Origin: a virus
IMG/VR virus record: IMGVR_UViG_3300021075_000020
Coordinates: 1 to 21,587 of that record
Reading direction: 5' to 3' (one strand)
DNA length: 21,587 nucleotides
The position numbers and the translations under genes are program-made. The notes below the pieces were generated by a model that was given only the letters and a program-made list of their open reading frames with translations, made no database searches and was not told the origin of the DNA. Below are positions 1-6,550 of this stretch, piece by piece. The stretch's first letter is position 1; each line of letters starts with the position of its first letter.

Positions 1-114
1 CATATTCCTAGCCATTGCAGCCAGGCCCTTATCAAGCGTGAGAGGATCCGGCCGCGAGCGAAAGCCCGACCAGCCAACATCCCCATCAGTAAAAATTTCA
101 GAATCCAGCGGCAT
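1..114 (-). CDS. Phage virion protein, N-terminal fragment (runs off left edge)
   Basis: An open frame of 38 codons starts at ATG 114-112 and continues past base 1; an in-frame TGA lies a few codons upstream, so 114 is the most likely start. The peptide begins MPLDSEIFTDGDVGW and continues with GFRSRPDPLTLDKGLAAMARNM. The pattern (a glycine-rich turn, a short S-R-x-x-P stretch, then L-x-x-G-x-x-x-x-x-x-N-M) is like the first residues of large phage virion proteins that I know only as a recurring N-terminal pattern in tail or nozzle proteins. No Shine-Dalgarno sequence is obvious. It is preceded by a repeat-bearing intergenic stretch (115-265). Family assignment is tentative because only the first residues are visible. 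Confidence 0.55.
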   Translation of the reverse strand, partial: MPLDSEIFTDGDVGWSGFRSRPDPLTLDKGLAAMARNM

Positions 115-160
115 GCCGATCGAGCATCACGCCAACGCCATCAGACAGACAACAAATCAA

Positions 161-198
161 CCCCCCGAACCATCCCAAACCAACCCGAACCAACCGAA
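161..198 (-). repeat. Dispersed repeat type A, copy 1
   Basis: Begins CCCCCCGAACCATCCCAAAC on the plus strand and continues as degenerate CCGAACCAA units. It is identical over 38 bases to 11233-11270 and similar to 8706-8742. It fills the gene-free stretch 115-265 together with a type-B-like repeat at 245-285. Confidence 0.8.
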
Positions 199-244
199 GA
201 AGAATCCGGAAGTTCAGAAAGAATCCCGATTTCAGGTTCCCCAT

Positions 245-285
245 CTTAACTTACCACTTCCGCATTCACCCTTCCGGCTTCAAAA
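245..285 (-). repeat. Dispersed repeat type B-like copy, overlapping a gene end
   Basis: Plus-strand CTTACCACTTCCGCATTCAC followed by CCTTCCGG. It resembles the CACTTCCGCCTTCACAC blocks at 11310-11342, 11928-11962 and 12456-12540. It overlaps the stop codon and last residues of the small gene ending at 266, so the repeat probably rewrote that gene's C-terminus. Confidence 0.55.
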
Positions 286-442
286 AAGCTTCAGCGGTCT
301 CTGACTTGTAAGGCAAGCGTTGTGCGTGTTCCGCCCGCTTGCCAGCATTCCATTGCGATACCGGCCGATGGTATCCCATCACCCGCGTCCACACCTCGCA
401 CCGAGTCCGACTTTCAGTAGGTAGATCAGAGTTCTTTTCCAT
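266..442 (-). CDS. Small hypothetical protein, 58 aa
   Basis: Unrecognised. Start chosen at ATG 442-440, preceded by GAAAG with reasonable spacing; an in-frame ATG at 457 is also possible. It overlaps the 3' end of the upstream small gene (426-608), in keeping with the tight overlaps of this operon. The protein is charged, with central residues CEVWTRVMGYHRPVSQWNAG and no membrane segment. Its last residues (FLKPEG) and stop codon lie in repeat sequence, so the native C-terminus may have been altered. Reality of the gene rests on operon position and strand only. Confidence 0.45.
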   Translation of the reverse strand: MEKNSDLPTESRTRCEVWTRVMGYHRPVSQWNAGKRAEHAQRLPYKSETAEAFLKPEG

Positions 443-608
443 AATCACTTTCAGCAATCGCCATCACGATCGTCCCGAAATTCTCAATGCTCGCAATCTT
501 TTCCCAACCCGAAGCCGCCCCCGGCTTACTTGGTCGAACCTCGCGATATAGCCCCAGATCCCCGCACGATTCATCCCGCCGCACAATGTAACGCTCCGGC
601 CCACTCAT
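426..608 (-). CDS. Small hypothetical protein, 60 aa
   Basis: Unrecognised soluble protein starting MSGPERYIVRRDESCGD. Its ATG (608-606) overlaps the TGA of the double-psi-beta-barrel gene (607-605) as ATGA, so it is probably translated by coupling to that gene. No membrane segment, signal peptide or metal motif is visible. It sits in the chain of small genes downstream of the fibre-like gene. Confidence 0.6.
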   Translation of the reverse strand: MSGPERYIVRRDESCGDLGLYREVRPSKPGAASGWEKIASIENFGTIVMAIAESDYGKEL

Positions 609-1003
609 ACGAATTGCCAGGTTGCATCCACAATAAACGGCGGACGCAGCCCGAGCACTGCCGCCGCATCAGGATTAAGATCGATCCCGCAGCCATTGCG
701 CGCCAGAGCCGTAGCCTTCGCCGGCATCCGATCCCGAAGCTCACAGACCACCTCATGCCCATTCGCGCACACCCGCACCTTCGCTCCCCTGGCGTGAGGA
801 ATAAGCAGCTTCCAATCCTCAGGAGGCAGAGCGCACCGAGGGCCGGATCCGCTGGCACAGGAATCCCCCCAGCACCCCACCCCATTATCACCAAGCTTGA
901 AAGCCTGTTGATCGCTCATTCCCTTAGCCTTCGCCCGTCGAAACGCAGCCAGATCAGCATCATCCGCAAACGAGCTCGCCTTTGTATGGTGGACTTCATT
1001 CAT
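605..1003 (-). CDS. Double-psi-beta-barrel-like protein; possible lytic or wall-acting enzyme
   Basis: 132 aa from ATG 1003, which follows AGAGGAATGAGAAGAAT; a TTG-initiated form from 1039 would add 12 residues and overlap the upstream stop. The C-terminal half contains VCELRDRMP followed by GCGIDLNPDAAAVLGL, which resembles the D-R-x-P ... I-D-L-s-x-x-A-A-x-x-L-G-l signature of double-psi beta-barrels (RlpA, expansin and phage wall-acting proteins). The N-terminal part has GVGCWGDSCASGSG and no signal peptide. Placement next to holin-like and lipoprotein genes supports a role in lysis. The fold call is by motif only; it could instead be a non-enzymatic barrel. Confidence 0.55.
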   Translation of the reverse strand: MNEVHHTKASSFADDADLAAFRRAKAKGMSDQQAFKLGDNGVGCWGDSCASGSGPRCALPPEDWKLLIPHARGAKVRVCANGHEVVCELRDRMPAKATALARNGCGIDLNPDAAAVLGLRPPFIVDATWQFV

Positions 1004-1035
1004 ATTCTTCTCATTCCTCTCATCATTCCCATTCT

Positions 1036-1203
1036 TCAAAAAGTGAAATGGTCCTCAACCTTCACCTCCGTAGGAGGCACCCCACCCGAGAACTTCACGC
1101 TCAGATTGTCTTTCAGCTGTTCCCCAACTGATCGCTGATCTTCCGGCGGCTCTTGATACTTCAGAGAATCCACAGCCGCATCGATCGCTTGTTTTTCAGT
1201 CAT
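1036..1203 (-). CDS. Small acidic hypothetical protein, 55 aa
   Basis: Starts MTEKQAIDAAVDSLKYQEPP and ends VKVEDHFTF. Its ATG (1203-1201) overlaps the TGA of the holin-like gene (1202-1200) as ATGA, and its TGA (1038-1036) touches the alternative TTG start of the next gene. The protein is acidic and soluble with no recognisable motif. It fills what would otherwise be a 160-base gap, and the two-sided overlap is good evidence that it is real. Confidence 0.65.
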   Translation of the reverse strand: MTEKQAIDAAVDSLKYQEPPEDQRSVGEQLKDNLSVKFSGGVPPTEVKVEDHFTF

Positions 1204-1508
1204 CGGATCCCCGTAGCCCGTCGCACCTCGATATAAGTTTGAGGACCTGGCACGCCATCCACCTTCGCCCCCACGATTGCCTGAATAGATTTCACGCCAT
1301 CCGCGCTCTGAGCGTTTGTGTAGTAATTCACGAGAGACAAAATCGCCGTAACGACAAACCCCGTCACAGCCACCTGGTCGACCTGCGCGCCCAGATTCGG
1401 ATCCAGCGCAGCAATCTTCGCAACAGCCAGCCCGACGAGCACCGAAACAATCGGAGTCAGCACGCCGCCGGCCCGGCTGATCAGAAATTTGAGAATCGCA
1501 TTCTTCAT
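1200..1508 (-). CDS. Holin-like small membrane protein, 102 aa
   Basis: Starts MKNAILKFLISRAGGVLTP. Two hydrophobic stretches are visible, about residues 15-33 (GVLTPIVSVLVGLAVAKIA) and 46-62 (VAVTGFVVTAILSLVNYY), followed by a polar tail of about 40 residues. Two close transmembrane segments plus a polar tail, about 100 residues and location beside a possible wall-acting enzyme are typical of holins, though many small phage membrane proteins look the same. Its ATG overlaps the lipoprotein gene's TGA (ATGA). The C-terminal DGVPGPQTY resembles peptidoglycan-binding repeat edges, but is too short to call. Confidence 0.6.
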   Translation of the reverse strand: MKNAILKFLISRAGGVLTPIVSVLVGLAVAKIAALDPNLGAQVDQVAVTGFVVTAILSLVNYYTNAQSADGVKSIQAIVGAKVDGVPGPQTYIEVRRATGIR

Positions 1509-2005
1509 TTTGAAACCTCAGTTGCAGCCGTTACGATCGCCGCAGCCTTATCGAGAGCCATGGCATTCACCTCCGCCGCCGAGTTTGGAGATGCCCCCGC
1601 CGCGATCAGCGCCGAGGCATTATCGAAAAGCTGTTGAGCGAGCTTCTGAGATATTTCCTGCGAAGTCCCGCCCTGCTCGAGAAGCCTCGCCGTGGCCACA
1701 GGATCAATCACCTGAGCAGTCCCCTGCAGCTGCCGGATGTTGTTCGCCTGCATGTAAAGAGTATTGATCCCACCCGTTACGGCAATTTGCTGGTAGTTGA
1801 GCTTTCCCCCGCCGGCATATTGCTGGAGAGCCGCCAGAGCGGCATTGATAGCAAACTGAGAGGCCGCCTGTTCAGCGTAGAAAACCCCGGTTTGCGTGGC
1901 CGGAGATTTCCACCACTTTTCCACGTTCGTCCCGAATGTGGTATAACAACCCGGAACCGCGAAACAAATGAGGACCAGGATGAGAGCGATATATTTATTT
2001 TTCAT
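1505..2005 (-). CDS. Predicted lipoprotein, 166 aa
   Basis: Start chosen at ATG 2005, whose overlap with the upstream TGA (ATGA) and MKNKYIALILVLICFAVPGC signal peptide argue against the longer 192-aa frame. The signal has a basic n-region, a hydrophobic core and a VPGC lipobox, predicting lipidation at Cys20. The mature protein is alanine- and glutamine-rich with a Q-x-A-x-x-A heptad-like helical character and ends ATEVSK. Lying between a single-pass membrane protein and a holin-like protein, it could be an outer-membrane spanin-type lipoprotein, although it is longer than most; a superinfection-blocking surface lipoprotein is another possibility. Confidence 0.7.
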   Translation of the reverse strand: MKNKYIALILVLICFAVPGCYTTFGTNVEKWWKSPATQTGVFYAEQAASQFAINAALAALQQYAGGGKLNYQQIAVTGGINTLYMQANNIRQLQGTAQVIDPVATARLLEQGGTSQEISQKLAQQLFDNASALIAAGASPNSAAEVNAMALDKAAAIVTAATEVSK

Positions 2006-2169
2006 GGTTTGTCTTTCTTTGGAATGTTTTCGAGGGGAATGAATTTTCCTGAGTGCGCGAGTGCAATCCGCTGCATCGGGCAATTACCGTCTGCCTGCAT
2101 CCGCTGGCAGACCTCCTGCTCACGCCGTGGGCGGCGTAGCTTGAGCAGTCTGGAAAACAGCGATTTCAT
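2002..2169 (-). CDS. Small basic hypothetical protein, 55 aa
   Basis: Starts MKSLFSRLLKLRRPRREQEV, with two cysteines (21 and 30), and ends ENIPKKDKP. It begins two bases after the stop of the upstream single-pass membrane gene (TAA 2174-2172), and its TGA (2004-2002) overlaps the lipoprotein ATG. The N-terminus is an amphipathic basic segment that could sit on a membrane surface. No family recognised; the overlap on one side and the tight spacing on the other support it. Confidence 0.65.
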   Translation of the reverse strand: MKSLFSRLLKLRRPRREQEVCQRMQADGNCPMQRIALAHSGKFIPLENIPKKDKP

Positions 2170-2171
2170 TG

Positions 2172-2504
2172 TTACTTTTTATCCAGCCGTTCAAGGATTG
2201 CGTTGTTGCGGATCGTGATATCGTTGTTTCGAGAAAGCATTTCAGTTGCCTTAGCGAGTTGGTTTTCGAGCCGGTCAACCTGAGCGACAATAGCCGCAAC
2301 CTTGATGCTGTCTTTCTCCTTATGGTCAGACCATTCGCGTGTGCTTTCAGCCTTGAGAATGTATCTCGCGTCATTGTGAGCGTCTGCCGCTGCTGTTGCA
2401 GAGAATGAGATCACCCCGACAAGAGCCATGATTGATACAGAAAACAACCACAAGGCCCAGTTTGGGACATCCGAATGCAGGATTGATTTTATTTTATCCG
2501 TCAT
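2172..2504 (-). CDS. Single-pass membrane protein with coiled-coil tail, 110 aa
   Basis: Residues about 17-38 (ALWLFSVSIMALVGVISFSA) form one transmembrane segment, followed by about 70 residues of heptad-like helix (VAQVDRLENQLAKATEMLSR) ending RLDKK. This topology (short cytoplasmic N-terminus, one helix, periplasmic coiled coil) matches inner-membrane spanins and related phage membrane proteins. ATG 2504-2502 overlaps the upstream TGA as ATGA. With the lipoprotein two genes downstream it might form an i-spanin/o-spanin pair; that is inference from topology and adjacency. Confidence 0.65.
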   Translation of the reverse strand: MTDKIKSILHSDVPNWALWLFSVSIMALVGVISFSATAAADAHNDARYILKAESTREWSDHKEKDSIKVAAIVAQVDRLENQLAKATEMLSRNNDITIRNNAILERLDKK

Positions 2505-2656
2505 TCTGTGATTCCCTCCACAAGCACTACCGAGGTTGACCCTGCGCGAAACTCGATCTGCGATCCAGCAGGAGCAGATGCTTTAGCTGCCGACAGAGTT
2601 GCGTGCCTGCTGGACTCGCTCCAAGATTCACCGTTAAGAACTAAAACGTAAAACAT
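2501..2656 (-). CDS. Small hypothetical protein, 51 aa
   Basis: Starts MFYVLVLNGESWSESSRH and ends VVLVEGITE. It begins one base after the stop of the fibre-like gene (TAA 2660-2658) and its TGA overlaps the next ATG. The alternating pattern (YVLVLNG, IEFRAG, SVVLVEG) predicts a small beta protein. No family recognised; coding status is supported by the seamless packing on both sides. Confidence 0.65.
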   Translation of the reverse strand: MFYVLVLNGESWSESSRHATLSAAKASAPAGSQIEFRAGSTSVVLVEGITE

Positions 2657-2657
2657 A

Positions 2658-4709
2658 TTATGCGAATGCGTAAATTGAACCTTCAGTTACGAGAGCGGTT
2701 GTTCCTGCTACCGTGCATACAAACCGTGAGAATTTACCATATACTCCCGCAGTTACGGGAATGATCGTGACGGACGACGCCGGGCAAGACGTAGCCGCGC
2801 TGGCATCATACCAATCTGCATTATTCAAACTCATCTGAAGTTTATAACTTGCGGGAGCTGTTGCTGTACCTGTCTTGATCGTTGCAAGAAAATTACGGCA
2901 TCCTTCGACGATATACGCTGTTCCGTTTCCGAGTCCTGCTGTTCCGCTGGTAACGCTCGCAGTCCTGTCATAATACTGAAATTGCCGAGCCCATGAAATA
3001 TTGCTCTGTGTCGCGGTTACAGTCACCGTGCAGGTCGTCGCCGCAGATCCATTAAGTTGTACCCAACGCATCCTGCGCAGCCCTCCGATTGGTATCGCTG
3101 GGATTCGGGCGTGACCTGTAGCTGTGAGCGTTTCACATACCCAAATGTCGGACCACACTCCGGTAGAGTTATCCAGCGACTCCTGTAGAACAGCAACCAA
3201 TCCAGTAGATGAACCTGCTGACCAACTGGTTAAACTCACATCATACCCAGTCGCTGCACCGTTAGCAGATGCGATAGTTGCGCCTGAACCGGAAGCCGCT
3301 TTCCAATCCTGCGCAGAGTAGTCTAGGTTTACGCTCGGAGCACCCAGCCCCATAGTGAATCCATTTTGCCCTGTGGCTTTACCCGGATTGCAGTTAGCCA
3401 TGTTTACGCCAGACACCATCGATACGTTTGCAGCGAACGAGGAACCATCACCGGGGACAACACCCATAGAGCTACTTGGTCCCGCCACCTTCGCAGACTG
3501 TATCGCAACAGGCATCGAAGCAAAACTCTCCATTCGTACCATGCCCACGCTCCAAGTCGTCGTGGAAGCTGGGGATGTAGGGCCGTTAACTAGCCTTAAC
3601 TGAATGTACAAAGGAACATTCGGATCTGGGATATTAGCCAGCCTGCTTGCGCGGGATGTTCCCTGACGAGTCGATGAAGAAGTTACTATTGCATCGAGGA
3701 ATCCTACAAGCCCGTCTTCTTGGGTGATTATCCCACAATGACCTGGAGCTGCTGATGTAGTTGTTGAAATTGAACCATCACCAATGCACCAGCCTTTTTT
3801 CTGCGAGTCACATGTTGCTAGAGTCGCATTTGTTCCACTGTAAATAAAATGGTGGTAGTTCCAACCGAACAATGAGCATGTGCCAGTTCCTAGCGTACCA
3901 CTCTGACCGACGCTAACGAACGTAACGCTATTTCCCGACACATCTGAAATAGGAACACGTTGAGGAACGATGACAGGAGACGATCCTCCAACTAGAGAAA
4001 TAGCCCCCATATACATAGACTGACCGACATTCGTTCCATCGAATCCAGCGACGGTTGCGGTAACGCCGAACGCTGTCGTGTAGGTTCCTGTTCCGCTCGT
4101 TGCTCCAGCGTTTAGACAGGTTAGCGTGAATGTATTATTGTCAGTGAAAGCAAGTACCGTTTTAGCACCTGTCGTTATCGCACCTGTATCGCTGGAAACT
4201 GTTACGTTAAACGCAGATCCAGTTGCTAGCCCATGACCCGCCATCGTGATTGTTGCAGTGGTAGTCGAGCGGGTCCATGTGAATGCGTGCGTAGTTGTGA
4301 CACCCATCGCCGTGATCGGCAGGTTATCACCGATAATATCAACCAACTCGACGATGAAATTTTGATTTGCAATACGCTGAGAAAGAGCCGCAGTCCAGCG
4401 CAACGAGAACGCATCCATCCAACTACGAGCAGACCGAATAATAGTCTCTGAGTTTGCCGTTGTTCCGGTATTGATATTAAGGTTTCCTGCGTACTGTCCG
4501 ACAGTTTGACCTGATCCTGTTTGCAAAACGCTGAAGTAATCAGTATCAACGCCGCTAGCCAAAAACTTTGCGAATGCACAACTCCATACATTTTGTGGTT
4601 TTGCGGTAACTGAGACTGCTGAATCAGTTTCATTCACAGATTCACCCGAGATAATCGGAAGAACCTGTTTAATTCCATTTGAATTCTTACCAAATACTAA
4701 TGTGCTCAT
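2658..4709 (-). CDS. Fibre-like virion protein, 683 aa
   Basis: Rich in S, T, G, A and N with few charged residues, as in phage fibre or head-decoration proteins. Around residues 140-212 lies a beta module, HAFTWTRSTTTATITMAGHG through FTDNNTFTLTC, resembling the G-H-G-L-x-x-G ... d-x-x-T-F-x-l module inserted in many tail fibre proteins (FCCH-like). Later parts have SLDNSTGVWSDIWVCETLTA and SLNNADWYDAS, both resembling small beta-sandwich repeats. Base composition is visibly lower in GC than its neighbours, hinting at independent acquisition. The leader is A-rich (AAAAAATTATG) with no Shine-Dalgarno. It follows the connector gene; receptor binding is plausible but not shown. Confidence 0.7.
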   Translation of the reverse strand: MSTLVFGKNSNGIKQVLPIISGESVNETDSAVSVTAKPQNVWSCAFAKFLASGVDTDYFSVLQTGSGQTVGQYAGNLNINTGTTANSETIIRSARSWMDAFSLRWTAALSQRIANQNFIVELVDIIGDNLPITAMGVTTTHAFTWTRSTTTATITMAGHGLATGSAFNVTVSSDTGAITTGAKTVLAFTDNNTFTLTCLNAGATSGTGTYTTAFGVTATVAGFDGTNVGQSMYMGAISLVGGSSPVIVPQRVPISDVSGNSVTFVSVGQSGTLGTGTCSLFGWNYHHFIYSGTNATLATCDSQKKGWCIGDGSISTTTSAAPGHCGIITQEDGLVGFLDAIVTSSSTRQGTSRASRLANIPDPNVPLYIQLRLVNGPTSPASTTTWSVGMVRMESFASMPVAIQSAKVAGPSSSMGVVPGDGSSFAANVSMVSGVNMANCNPGKATGQNGFTMGLGAPSVNLDYSAQDWKAASGSGATIASANGAATGYDVSLTSWSAGSSTGLVAVLQESLDNSTGVWSDIWVCETLTATGHARIPAIPIGGLRRMRWVQLNGSAATTCTVTVTATQSNISWARQFQYYDRTASVTSGTAGLGNGTAYIVEGCRNFLATIKTGTATAPASYKLQMSLNNADWYDASAATSCPASSVTIIPVTAGVYGKFSRFVCTVAGTTALVTEGSIYAFA

Positions 4710-4745
4710 AATTTTTTGTACTAGTTACTGATTTATATTTGCTTC

Positions 4746-5456
4746 CTATACCGCCCAGCGCCGTTGCTGGCCCTGCTTGAGCTCGATCTTGTCCAGCTCC
4801 TCATCCAGTTTCGACATCCCCGCGCTTTCCAGCACCGATCCCTTCTCAAACTGGCCGTCTTCGCGCTGAGCCTCAGCTGCGGCCAACAGCTTCACCGCCT
4901 CAGCCAATACATATGGGAAAGTCAGCACATCCAGATCCGTGCTGACGAACGAAGGCGGCCGCATGGAAAACTCGATCCAAGGTTGCGCCGGTCCGGTAGG
5001 CAGAAGGATCCCATCCTCCACCAAAGAAAATTCATATTGCAAGGCACCGCGATGCACCCTTGGATCCACCCGATAAACTCCCAGCACCTCACCGATCGCT
5101 GTTTCACCCGCCTGATCCAGCGAGATCGTATGAATAAGATCGCTGGCCAGTGTCCAAAAAGTCTCATTTGTGGGGAGATTCCCCGTATTATTCGACAGAG
5201 CCCGATAATAGAGGCCCGAATAGAAAACCTCAGCATCCTCCACGTAAGCAGTCCCCACCGCCCAAGCTGGCCGATATGTCCGCTGTTCGATCCGAACCCA
5301 CTCAGGAAACGGATACCGCTCCCAGATCGCCCGAGTTTGAGAATTGATGTACTCAAGGAATGCCGCCACCGTATGTGGAGGAATCGTCTGCGTGATGTCC
5401 AGCCCCATGCGAGCCGCAACACCATTCAACACCGAGCGAGGAGTTACCGATCTCAT
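4746..5456 (-). CDS. Head-tail connector / tail tube-like protein with CBM-like insert, 236 aa
   Basis: The N-terminus (MRSVTPRSVLNGVAARMGLD) and helical C-terminus (VLAEAVKLLAAAEAQREDGQ) match the general plan of adaptor proteins of podovirus-like phages (T7 gp11-like size and position), placed after the capsid. Residues about 62-105 (PAWAVGTAYVEDAEVFYSG, then YYRALSNNTGNLPTNETFW) carry the W-x-x-g-t-x-Y-x-x-g-d-x-V-x-y-x-G-x-x-Y-x-A ... P ... W pattern of small CBM5/12-like carbohydrate-binding modules. The start at 5456 has no clear Shine-Dalgarno because an inverted-repeat element sits immediately upstream. Adaptor function is inferred from order and shape, not from a confident family match. 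Confidence 0.6.
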   Translation of the reverse strand: MRSVTPRSVLNGVAARMGLDITQTIPPHTVAAFLEYINSQTRAIWERYPFPEWVRIEQRTYRPAWAVGTAYVEDAEVFYSGLYYRALSNNTGNLPTNETFWTLASDLIHTISLDQAGETAIGEVLGVYRVDPRVHRGALQYEFSLVEDGILLPTGPAQPWIEFSMRPPSFVSTDLDVLTFPYVLAEAVKLLAAAEAQREDGQFEKGSVLESAGMSKLDEELDKIELKQGQQRRWAV

Positions 5457-5465
5457 AAGAAATTT

Positions 5466-5561
5466 GCCACAGAGGACACAGAGATCACAGAGACAAAGCC
5501 AATTTTATAAAATCCTCGATTCATCATCTTACTTCTCTGTGTTCTACGTGTCCTCTGTGGC
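5466..5561. repeat. 96-bp inverted-repeat (MITE/REP-like) element
   Basis: Two 28-base arms (5466-5493, GCCACAGAGGACACAGAG...; 5534-5561, ...CGTGTCCTCTGTGGC) are complementary at 25 of 28 positions around a 40-base AT-rich spacer. The arms contain repeated CACAGAG units. It fills nearly the whole intergenic space between the connector start (5456) and the stop codon of the preceding gene (5562). No ORF. The design resembles abundant palindromic repeats of environmental bacterial genomes; transcribed, it would form a long hairpin. Confidence 0.8.
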
Positions 5562-5915
5562 TTAAAATCTGATTCGTTCGATCTTCGCCGGTTTAATCGG
5601 AATATTGCGCCCGATATCGACCATGATCTTATCGCTCTTGCCAGCCACACGCTGGATCATCCCCCTCTTCTCACAATCCCGCATGAAAGCAGGATCCGAC
5701 CAGCACTTTGCCCCAAACTTCGACCGGGCCAGCCAGTAAACATCCGCATCGATCCGATGAGTCAGCTGCCCGATCCCTTCCATCAGTCGGCTTTCCATCG
5801 CCCGAGACGCCGCATTCACCCGCTCCTGGCGAACCGCCGCCAAAGCCGCATGAACTTGGAACCCCCTGCGAAATTCCCCAACCACAGAATCAGAAGCCTC
5901 AATCGTCTCGATCAT
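5562..5915 (-). CDS. Hypothetical phage protein in head module, 117 aa
   Basis: Starts MIETIEASDSVVGEFRRGFQ and ends IPIKPAKIERIRF. Helix-rich N-terminal half (HAALAAVRQERVNAASRAME) and a C-terminal segment YWLARSKFGAKCWSDPAF then DCEKRGMIQRV. Unrecognised; position between the putative decoration protein and the connector suggests a head-completion or structural accessory role. The stop codon directly abuts the inverted-repeat element. Confidence 0.6.
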   Translation of the reverse strand: MIETIEASDSVVGEFRRGFQVHAALAAVRQERVNAASRAMESRLMEGIGQLTHRIDADVYWLARSKFGAKCWSDPAFMRDCEKRGMIQRVAGKSDKIMVDIGRNIPIKPAKIERIRF

Positions 5916-5965
5916 TTCAGATTTCTTATTTCAAGATTTTCAATTTTCTTCAGCCCCCCGACGCC
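5916..5965 (-). repeat. AT-rich intergenic repeat-like tract
   Basis: The gap between two head genes begins with reiterated GATTTC/AAGATTTTCAATTTTC words (minus strand AAATTGAAAATCTTGAAATA). Its word structure is like short dispersed intergenic repeats; no second copy is present in the window, so this is only a suggestion. Remaining bases to 6001 hold nothing recognisable. Confidence 0.3.
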
Positions 5966-6001
5966 GGCCCATAACAACCAGCGCCGGGAGCACCAAAGAT
6001 C

Positions 6002-6466
6002 CTAGAGTTTCGAGAGATCCGAAACCGTAAGGTAAACGTGAACCTCGCCAGCAGTCAGAGCCGTCAGGTTGGCCCCGATTGCCGTAAATACCGCCTCGAT
6101 CGCAGCCGATTCTTGAGGAGCAAATCCAGTTCTCAGGGTAGCAAAGGCAGCGCCAGTCGCATCACCCGCAAGGATTGGAGAGTTCGCCGTCAACACAGAT
6201 GCCGCTGCGATCAGGCCATCGTCATCGTCAACGGTAGCGCCATTCCAGCCCACCTTGAGAGTGAGAGTCGTGATCGAAGCCCCGACAAACCCGCTGACGA
6301 GCCGGAATGCTGCATTTCGCACCAGGAACCCAGCAACCATTCCAGACAGCAACACCAAGGTAGCAGTCAGGGCAGCCGTTGTGTTGAGATCGGTGTATTT
6401 GATTGCCGCCTTGTGTGTAAATCCGCTCTCGCGGGTTTCCTCTGCACTTAATTTCGTGATAGTCAT
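6002..6466 (-). CDS. Putative capsid decoration/structural protein, 154 aa
   Basis: Starts MTITKLSAEETRESGFTHKA and is rich in A, T, L and V with alternating beta pattern (AALTATLVLLSGMVAGFLVR; ALTAGEVHVYLTVSDLSKL). The gene directly follows the major capsid gene, the usual place for decoration or head-fibre proteins. No specific family recognised. The leader AAATAAAATTATG lacks a Shine-Dalgarno, like other virion genes here. Confidence 0.55.
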   Translation of the reverse strand: MTITKLSAEETRESGFTHKAAIKYTDLNTTAALTATLVLLSGMVAGFLVRNAAFRLVSGFVGASITTLTLKVGWNGATVDDDDGLIAAASVLTANSPILAGDATGAAFATLRTGFAPQESAAIEAVFTAIGANLTALTAGEVHVYLTVSDLSKL

Positions 6467-6506
6467 AATTTTATTTATTCAGATTGTTTTGATTGGAGGA
6501 TCCGCC

Positions 6507-6524
6507 GCCGGCCGCATGGCCGGC
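6507..6524 (-). other. GC-rich perfect hairpin after the capsid gene
   Basis: GCCGGCC-GCAT-GGCCGGC, a 7-bp perfect stem in the 84-base gap downstream of the capsid gene. There is no U-run after it on the minus strand, so it is not a canonical intrinsic terminator; it may slow polymerase or protect mRNA ends. Confidence 0.4.
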
Positions 6525-6550
6525 AGCATCACCAAGTTTGATTTACTCGA

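Noticed and set aside
530-1138. 202-aa plus-strand frame
   Set aside because: It is antisense to the barrel and 55-aa genes, which are chained by overlaps to the rest of the operon.
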